Part shown: piece after piece, positions 55,787 through 64,000 of the stretch
How the letters are laid out: every line of letters begins with the position of its first letter
Numbering within the stretch: the stretch's first letter is position 1
Assembly (NCBI RefSeq): GCF_037325665.1
Contig: NC_090246.1
Location: 42,118,941-42,182,940 of the forward strand
DNA from: Littorina saxatilis
Lineage: Eukaryota; Mollusca; Gastropoda; Littorinimorpha; Littorinidae
Direction of reading: 5' to 3'
DNA length: 64,000 nt
Notes under the pieces: model-generated
The model's database searches: none
What the model was told of the DNA's origin: nothing
Seen by the model: only the letters and a program-made list of their open reading frames with translations
Program-made: the position numbers and the translations under genes

Positions 55787-56275
55787 AGCCCATACGACTC
55801 ACATGCTTGACCTTGACCTTTACATGACCTTGACCTTCAGGGTCAAGGTCAAATAACTAAACCTAGCAATGACATCATACACTAAGAACTGCTTTACACA
55901 TTTTTCCTACCAAAATACATGTGACCTTGACCCAAGGTCAAGGTCATCCAAGGTCATGCAACACAAAGCTGTTAATTCAAGACATAGGAAGTACAATGGT
56001 GCTTATTGGCTCTTTCTACCATGAGATATGGTCACTTTTAGTGGTTCACTACCTTATTTTGGTCATTTCATAAGGGTCAAAGTGACTTTGACCTTGATCA
56101 TATGTGACCAAATGTGTCTCATGATGAAAGCATAACATGTGCCCCACATAATAAGTTTGAAACAGTTATCTTCCATAGTTCAGGGTCAAGGTCACTTCAA
56201 AATATGTATACAATCCAACTTTGAAGAGCTCCTGTGACCTTGACCTTGAAGCAAGGTAAACCAAACTGGTATCAA
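55787..56275. repeat. Interspersed repeat dense in TGACCTTGA / TCAAGGTCA motifs
   Basis: About ten matches to TGACCTTGA or its inverse lie within 490 bp, in both orientations, several as direct pairs (TTGACCTTGACCTTTACATG). TCAAGGTCA is the extended half-site bound by ERR and SF-1/NR5 nuclear receptors. The stretch has no coding frame and looks like a repeat family. It lies 400-900 bases past the BECN1 stop codon. Confidence 0.65.
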
Positions 56276-56369
56276 AAGATGGGGCTTACTTTGCCCTATA
56301 TATCATATATAGGTGAGGTATTGAATCTCATTGTCTCATGCTGCAGTTTGTGGAGAAGGAGGTGTGAGT

Positions 56370-56403
<34 letters not shown>
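56370..56403. repeat. Poly-G run of 34
   Basis: Uninterrupted G run on the plus strand. Its length is probably unstable, in sequencing as well as in the genome. Confidence 0.95.
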
Positions 56404-56404
<1 letters not shown>

Positions 56405-56681
56405 GGGTGCTGCTGAGCCATCTAATGTATCTTCCAAGGTCCACTTTCTACAGGGCAAGCGACATTAATACGCGAACAGATATGGGCTGCTATGTTGAAG
56501 GAATGTAACTGGGCAAAGACGAGCAAACAAGAAAAGACTCCGAAATGCCAGTGGGAAGAAGCAGTCTGAAGACGTTTGACACCAGAACACACCATGTCAC
56601 ACAGGAGTCCGGTATGAGAGAGAAGATGGTTGGTTGGTTGGTTGGTTATTGTTTTTAATCATAGAGAAGACACGGCTGCAG

Positions 56682-59600
56682 TTAGCTTTGCCCCTTTGCG
56701 CCGTGTGCCTGGATCCAGGACAGGCACCACTTGAGGTTGGTCAGCATGAACTTGAGTGCTTTGGTCCACTGCTCCTCGCAGTTGAACTGAGTCCTGCAAA
56801 TTTATGACACTTATCAAATCTTGGTACACTTTTACCCCGAATAAAACTGTTACAAATATATGATGCATCAGCAATTCTGAACCTCTTCAACTCTTGAAAG
56901 ACAAAACTCTAATGGCCCAACCAAATCTGGAATAATCAACTTGACAAAGTTGGTTCTCCACAGTGACCTTTCCGCGAAATCAAGCTAGGCAGGTTATTTC
57001 AGAAAATTGCAATCTAATTTTAACAGAGCAGTCCATCCGGAGAAAACAACAAAACAAAGCAAAAAAACAATAAAAGCAACATCAACAAACAACACCACCA
57101 AAAGCTTACACACAAGAACAAAACATTTGAACACACACACACACACACACACCCACAAACACACACACATACACACACTTCTACTCACTTGACGGAGAAA
57201 GAATTGGAGGTTTCTCTGTCCTGCAAGCGATCACCACAGATGGCATAAGGCATGTTGTTGCCATCATTTATCTTCTCCCACAGCTGAAAATCAAAACAAA
57301 GAACATTTGAACTGCACTACTTTTTTAAAGTTATGTTTCTATCTAGTGCATCCTCCTTCAAAATAATGTATGTTCTTGAATGGTTGAAGATGCATGAGAC
57401 AAAAAAGAAAAGACTGATGAGTGTCAAACAGACAGACAGACACACACACTTGTAATTGTATACAGAAAGGTGTAGGCGGTGGTCTTGCATGAATTTCACA
57501 GGAGGGGAAATAATATACTCTGTCAAATGCTGCAACACAGAAGTTAATGCCCCTTCCCTGCCAGTGCCCTACAGTTGCACATGTTGGCCCTTTTTTGCAT
57601 CTCCCTTTGCCTGCCTCCCTGCCCTTCCCCTGCCTTTCACATACACACACCAATATTTAATCCATCTTCTATTACATTTTGTTTTACAGTTTACGTAATA
57701 AAAAGAAAATATTTCATAATGTAATTTGAGCATATTTCTCTCTACATTAAATATGCTTAAAAATCAAACACAGACAAGTACACATATAATACAAACAAAC
57801 ACCTACAAATAAAAACACAAAAACAAACCTACTGGTTTAATCAGCAATGTCATGATTAATAAATGAAAACAACTTCTCTGTGTCTATTACTCACCTGTTC
57901 TAGACAGTTCAAGAATGCAGCCATGCCCATGTCAAACCTGCAATGACTACAACATTTAGAGATGGAATACCAGCCTGGTTGATTCTTTTTTTCACATTCA
58001 CTAAAGCATACAAGTTGCTTTCTCTTAGCTTGCTGGAGCTCGTAATTCACAGAACAAATACAGAAGGGAAATAATAACAACTCCTGTGCATCATTTGACC
58101 TTGACCATTGAAAATGATGACAGTGATGGCATTATTATTATTAACAATGTCAATACACTGATGAAGATGATGATCATGCTCACAAAGCATTTAATGATTT
58201 TAGTGTAGATGATGCATTTCCATTAAATACCATTTACATAGAATAACAGAATGTTCTCTATAAAAGGCTAAACCTCTACTCTGACTCGTATGAGCTCAAT
58301 ACATATCTATTAATCAATTATGAAAAATATACTCATATATATGCACACATGCTCACTGACTTTGTGTCCCAGAAGAACTTGAACCCTCCAGAACCAAACA
58401 GACTCAGCTCCTTGGGCTCTTCCTTCTTCTTTTTGTCCCACTCCAAATTCTCAATGTAGGAAAAGCTTCCATAGGGCACAAGTCTGTATCTGGACACAAC
58501 AAAAGGATTGAAATGAAAAAAACCGCAAACGAGTACATACGAGGGGTGTTCTGGAAGTGCTTAGACTCCCAGCTCCTGGCAATGCCTCATGATACTTACA
58601 ATGTCGTTTGCATACTGCAGTCTTTCATCCGCGATGAAACAAAATTTCATGATTGTATCTCGAAGTTTCCTCTGCAAAGAAAACAGCTCTTAAAGAACAC
58701 TACCCGTCCATGTTTACTTGTCTGTCATCGAGCTAAAAAAGAGAGAGTTTAGAGCCATGATGTATAAACATCTCATGAAGGATTGTTATGTTTCTCACAC
58801 TTTCTACAAATTGTAGGAATCTTTTGGGAAGAAAGCACCTGTGCACCCACCCAGACCGACAGTTGAATGTTGTTACTGCAACAAACGTTGCTGCCGTTGA
58901 AAAGTTGACGAGAGATGATGCACGAATCACAGACATGGACGTAAAGGACACATAGAGAATTAAATCGGTACCCGTAAATGTGATCTGGCACAAGCATCAA
59001 GGGGTATGCAATCGTTGCAGACAGCGGGTGCCTGTTCTCTTTCTAACGTACAAAAGGGGGCAAGTCTTTCTGGCACAAGCATCAAGGGGTATGCAATCGT
59101 TGCAGACAGCGGGTGCCTGTTCTCTTTCTAGCGAACAAAAGGGGGTAGGTCTCGAATGGTGCATACAAATGCTCATCGAATGTCACTATAAAGAGTGTAA
59201 GGCTTCTGGGAAGGTTATCACGGGCAATTGGGACTTGTGTCTATCAATTTTACCACCCCCGGTCAATACATCAATCAGCCATTTGGATGTTCCTAAACGG
59301 CTCCACCCCTATCAACTATTGATGATCTCGGAACACTGTCAAGAAAAAGGTGGTCTCATTTTTTTAAATTAAGGACATATTGCCCCATTTCTACCTCAGG
59401 AGCAACGTATGGTTACCTTAGAGCAGTTTGTGCATCATTTCCTGCCCGTTGTGTTTAAAGCCTTGCGCCATAAACGGGTACTCAAAGGTTGATGTTCACC
59501 ACGGCAACATCCCGTTTTCCACAGCTTCCAAATCAATCGAATTCCTGATAGCTTAGGGTGTCTGCCTGATGTGCCGTTCACTTTATTTTCCTGAATTGGC

Positions 59601-62600
59601 CCCTTACAACGTTTTCCCGTATTAACATGTAAAGAAAAAGCTCTGAGGAACCCGTTACGAGAACCCGGATGCTGCTGTCTGAGAGTTAGCAATTAACGAT
59701 AAGCTGTGCAATAATATGAGATTCTAAGGACTTTCAAAACACCCTAAGTGGCTAATAGCAAATTTCCAATCAATCCTGCTAGATCTACCTGCACACACAC
59801 ACACCCATATAAACACAACAGAAATACGACCAAATAAAAGTGAACAGCACACAAACGCACACACGCACACACACACACACACCAACGAAGCAAAACACAA
59901 TAAAACAAAGACAACTAAGGCGTAAGTACATGGTCACCTAATCGAAGTGCATACTCGCCTGTGGAGGGCAAAAGAGCAGTGAGTGATTGCCAAATATGCT
60001 GTGTGTAAACTGTTTATGCTCTTTTCCCACCTTGTGACTATCTCTTTTGTCTGCACGGCTTCGGCATGTACCCTTACCCGCCAGACCTTTGTTTGTTTGT
60101 TTGTTTGCTTAACGCCCAGCCGACCACGAAGGGCCGTATCAGGGCGGTGCTGCTTTGACATATAACGTGCGCCACACACAAGACAGAAGTCGCAGCACAG
60201 GCTTCATGTCTCACCCAGTCACATTATTCTGACACCGGACCAACCAGTCCTAGCACTAACCCCATAATGCCAGACGCCAGGCGGAGCAGCCACTAGATTG
60301 CCAATTTTAAAGTCTTAGGTATGACCCGGCCGGGGTTCGAACCCACGACCTCCCGATCACGGGGCGGACGCCTTACCACTAGGCCAACCGTGCCGGTAAG
60401 AAGAACAGATTGTCTTTTCAATTCCATATATATAAAGATGTATTACAAATTTTTTTTTTTTAGTGCAATCATGCTCTGCCGATCCCGCCAGACCTCCACT
60501 TGGCACTAAAGAATCCCCACTAGACTATGCAAACCACACACCTCAATTCCCATGTAAGCATTAACAGCCTGATAATCACACGCTTTGGGAATCAAACATC
60601 ATACTTTTTGAAGGTCAGGTTGACTTTGCGGGCCAGTGAGTGCAGAAGCAGAGCAGCCTGGCCCCACGCTGCGTTGATCTCCGCCCACTCCACTTGAATG
60701 TTGGGAAGTCGACCCAGTCGGAATCCATTGATTGTGCCAAAGTGACCATTGTGCCTGAATATGCAAAACATTGTCAGTGCTGTTTACTCTGATTTCGCAG
60801 CCAGAATCAAACACCGTAAAACACATTGGTAAGGCAGGAAAACTGAACTTGTTAACTTGATACATGTACTATACATTGGCAAAGCCATTTTGCTGTTACT
60901 GCGGGGTCCTTTACTATTAATGTTGTATTGTGTGCATGCAATGCTCCCTTACACAACCATGCAAATGACAGTCAGTTGTAATTTGTCTACTTCTGGACAA
61001 CAAAATAAAAATATTAGTCCTAATAAGGGCAGAACAGTGGTACTCCAACATCTTCAAATTCCATGTAATCTATATCTATATACGGCTTGTGCGTGTGTGT
61101 GTCTGTCTGTCTGTCTTTCTGTCTGTTCGCTATGCACGGCCAAAGTTCTCGATGGATCTGCTTCAAATTTGGTGGGCATATTCAGGTAGACCCCGGACAC
61201 AATCTGGTCGATGAAAATTTTTAACATGTGCTCTCAGCGCGCAGCGCTGAACCGATTTTGGTTTTTATGGTTTTTCTGTACATCCATTCCCAGTAACTCT
61301 TCCTTATCTTCTCCAGTGTTTTGCGCGTTTATCTCCCTTCCTTCGTGTGGCGTCAATCGCGTACGGTGCGCCACTCACCCGGCAAAGCCGGGTACCCGGC
61401 GAAGCCGGTGTACGGTGCGCCACTCACCCGGCGAAGCCGGGTATTCGGCTCTACTTCTTCCCGGCGAAGCTGGGTATCCCGGCGAAGCCGGTACCCGGCG
61501 AAGCGGGTAATCATCAAGTATAAAATATATCAGTTGAGTAGAAGTTTACCAGATACGCTTCAGACCAGTGTTCGAGCCAAGGTGTTTTGTAAACCAGTAT
61601 TGCCCAAAAGGCAAACAAATATATACCACAAAAACTGGTTGCTTGGTCAGAGCAACCAGTCAACAGAAGTAAATCACAGCAGTACCTTTTTGATATTTGA
61701 CATGAATGACTATCAAATACATGGTATAGGACTGAACAGTTGAATATTTCTTTTCCAGTATTTTCAAATTAAATACATGTATGAAAATCTTACCAAATAT
61801 GAAAGGTGGAGTTGAAAACGTTGACCTGCTTCAGTTTGTTGAGTTGTCCATTAGCAAATTGCAGTTGATTTTCAACACTGAAACATAAACATTTTAAAAT
61901 CACATTCATATTTAACAAATTGCTGGCTCATTCAAACATGATTCAGTAAATTTCACACACACAAAAACATGATAACATTTGCCATTTCGGACTATATAGA
62001 GATAATTTCTTTGATTCTGTTTTTTTTTCTTCCCAGTCAGTCTTTTATGATCAACGCCCTCAGTGTACCGCTCCACTGACCTCAGTTTAATTTTAAAAAA
62101 CGTCCTTATATACAAATCCACCCAAAAAGACTTAGTTCCCACTTCCCCTGCTCAAATTTCCCCTTGACAGCCTCTGTCATTGTCAACTTAAAAATAGCCT
62201 CAAACAAGCAGAGGAGTCTGCACTACGTACAAGATTCCCAAATTCAGTTATTTTTGCATCCAAAATATTCCGTTATCTGTTCTTTCCAACCAAGAACATA
62301 GCATGTCTACTAAAGAAATCACACCATGCCCTCAATTTACCTAGCCAGTTACTGTGAGTGTGCATTACGGGCAGGATAAAAGGGCTGTACCTCATATGGT
62401 CATCCTCCAGGTCCATTCTCAGTCTCTTTAGTTCCGCATAGTCCCGGTAGTATCTGTAAAAAAACAACAACAATGAAATTTGAAAGTCACCCAACTTCAC
62501 CAATTGAAAAATATCCATATTCTGTTATTCCACCCTTAGAGCAAGAGCAAGGAAGAAAGATAGAAAACCGAAAGTAAAAAAAAGGAAACTGAAGGTACAA

Positions 62601-63385
62601 ATAAACAACAACAACAACAAAAGAAAGAAAAACAAAGAAAGGTGAAAAGAAAGAACACAGACCTGCCAACCCTTGTGAATCCTCAAGTGTACCAATTTAC
62701 ATTTCTTTTGAATTTCAGCACAGCAAAGTTTTTTTTCAAGTGTAGCAGTGCCCAAATATATATTCGCACATCCGCATTGAGGCTATTTTGTGCATTTTGG
62801 CCATTAGAGAGCGTCTGCAGTGCCACTCGTCAGTGTGTCAGTGTATGACACAAATTCTGACCGCGACACAGAGTGAGAAGCAGAAATGAGTACCAGGACT
62901 CACAAGAAAGTGCACGCTTGTGATTATTTGTTTGACCGTAGCAATTCTGAGCTTGGCATAACAGCGTAGAAATTTGTCTTAGCATGCTACGCTGAGAGTG
63001 TAACAGTTGGCAGCTCTGAACACGTGAAAAAAAGAAATACAATGGTAGCACCGCACAAGAGACTGTAAGCTACACTGGAACCTGCAATAAAACTTGAAAG
63101 AACATATTTTGGACCAGCCAAAAGTGTCCCTACACTGCTGTCATGACAGGTATATCATTTGGTCAATTGAAAAAGAACAGGTGTCCTTCCTTGGGATATG
63201 TCCTCATGTGGAAGGGGCCTGACATGACAGGTAGCACTGTACATTAGCACGGTGACTCACTTTGCCTCGGACTCCTCCAGCTTGGAGGCTTCTTCCCTCT
63301 CCTGCGCGATGAGGTCCTCCACCTTCTGCTGCTCTGACTCCACCTTCTCCAGCTCCTGCATCAGCTTCTCTTCTTCCCCGCGCAG
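56682..63385 (-). CDS. BECN1: Beclin 1, C-terminal 266 residues in eight exons (5' part off window)
   Basis: Exons 63385-63261, 62453-62391, 61877-61794, 60754-60605, 58489-58361, 57937-57895, 57283-57189 and 56793-56682. All join by GT-AG introns in phase. They read: coiled coil ([34 protein letters not shown]); the conserved link [20 protein letters not shown]; the evolutionarily conserved domain [61 protein letters not shown]; and the end [27 protein letters not shown]. Beclin 1 is the scaffold of the class III PI3-kinase (VPS34) autophagy complexes and binds membrane through the aromatic finger, FFW, kept here in exon 5. About 185 N-terminal residues, including the BH3 region, should lie right of the window. 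The segment [20 protein letters not shown] differs strongly from the vertebrate sequence. Introns hold a mariner relic, a SINE and a Helitron. Confidence 0.96.
58541..59400 (+). pseudogene. Mariner-like transposon relic
   Basis: It starts with the mariner-type end ACGAGGGGTGTTCTGGAAGT. Plus-strand remnants read [20 protein letters not shown] and [18 protein letters not shown], matching the helix-turn-helix part of mariner transposases. Several stops and an internal 85-bp tandem duplication (58985-59154) break the frame. The 3' end was not found. It lies in the fourth intron counted from the window's right edge of BECN1. Confidence 0.6.
60097..60396 (-). mobile_element. tRNA-derived SINE (family B), copy 2
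   Basis: The minus-strand head has CACGGTTGGCCTAGTGGTAA (A box) and GGGTTCGAACCC (B box, about 60334-60345). The (CAAA)n tail lies at 60091-60108. It is in a BECN1 intron. Confidence 0.88.
61069..61518 (+). mobile_element. Non-autonomous Helitron, second copy
   Basis: Homologous to 20670-21133: 5' TCTATATCTATATACGGCTT, shared ATGCACGGCCAAAGTTCTCG and the 3' hairpin ACCCGGCGAAGCGGGT. The terminus reads CAAG where the other copy has CTAG. An extra GGCGAAGCCGG hairpin unit is duplicated before the end. It lies in a BECN1 intron. Confidence 0.8.
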
Positions 63386-64000
63386 CTGAAAGCCACCATG
63401 GGGGAGGAAATCAGCCGACTGTATGGCGTCAACAACTTACATTTTGTGTGTGTGCATGATTGCACAACAAACACACACATAGACACACAAACAAAAATCT
63501 GTGCCCACACACAGAATGCGTTACAGCAGTCCCTCTCATGAATGGACACCCTTGGGACATAGCAAAACTGTCCGTACATTGCAGGTGTCCGGTCACGGGA
63601 GGGGTGACCACACCACCCCCTCCCCCATACACTCACACAGAGACACACAAACAACAGGATTGAGTCTATGCTAATCACTTCTTGTGGCTACTAAACAATA
63701 ACAATAAACTCCTAATACTTCTTTAAACGTTCTGTAAAAATGATTTGTATGAAAAATGTTGAAAAGAAGAGATAAAATAAATCCTCAAGGCAGTGAACAC
63801 ACTCACCATGCGCTGACATACGAAAGCAGCCACACAAACACAGCACAGAGGAGCGTGTGCAGATGCTTTGCAAGAATAAGCTTGAAAACCAGTTTGAATA
63901 AATAGCAGCAGATAGAGCTGCATGTCATAAGCATATAATTTATTTTCTTCTTGTGTGGCCGCCTTTATTGACTGCATGCCGATCATGTGGCATGGCAGTG
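63386..64000 (-). other. BECN1: BECN1 intron, open at the window edge
   Basis: It follows the acceptor CTTTCAG at 63392-63386. No exon is recognised up to 64000. Short CA repeats are present. Confidence 0.6.

Overview
The window looks like nuclear DNA of a marine snail, probably a caenogastropod. This is an inference from the mollusc-type gene structures, the many CA/GT microsatellites and the tRNA-derived SINEs; no single sequence proves the species. Most of the 64 kb is interspersed repeats. The rest is a few multi-exon genes whose exon ends I could place by GT-AG signals and reading phase.

Region by region. 1-4 kb: low complexity and a poly-C minisatellite. 4.09-7.94 kb: a DNA transposon with TTAA target duplications and 15-bp inverted ends. 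It holds a broken THAP-domain ORF (+) and an intact three-exon gene (-) for a small cysteine-rich protein of the P2X7 ballast (P2RX7 C-terminal) family. 9.3-9.9 kb: a 182-residue single-exon ORF that seems a distant relative of the ballast protein. 10-29 kb: a repeat landscape of SINEs, a compound tandem array built on a tRNA T-arm-like motif, a non-autonomous Helitron, a 517-bp repeat present twice, a 46-bp minisatellite and three copies of an ~870-bp family with a palindromic end. 30.0-37.1 kb: a three-exon neuropeptide-precursor gene (+) encoding signal peptide, one amidated peptide ending GYMF-amide and a C-terminal EF-hand-like loop. Both of its introns are filled with nested transposons. 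39.25-48.31 kb: a DIRS-type tyrosine-recombinase retrotransposon (-) with an apparently intact CR1/jockey-like LINE (+) inserted near its 5' end. 48.3-51.6 kb: a long inverted-repeat element carrying a TTAA-type MITE and a SINE. 52-56 kb: fragments of a possible zinc-finger gene and a repeat dense in TGACCTTGA motifs. 56.7-63.4 kb: the last eight coding exons of beclin 1 (BECN1, -); its N-terminal part lies beyond the right edge.

The two clear host genes are BECN1 (autophagy, PI3-kinase complex scaffold) and the neuropeptide precursor. The most interesting object is the TTAA transposon that couples a THAP domain with a P2X7 ballast-type gene. The second is the neuropeptide precursor with an EF-hand tail, whose peptide family I do not recognise.
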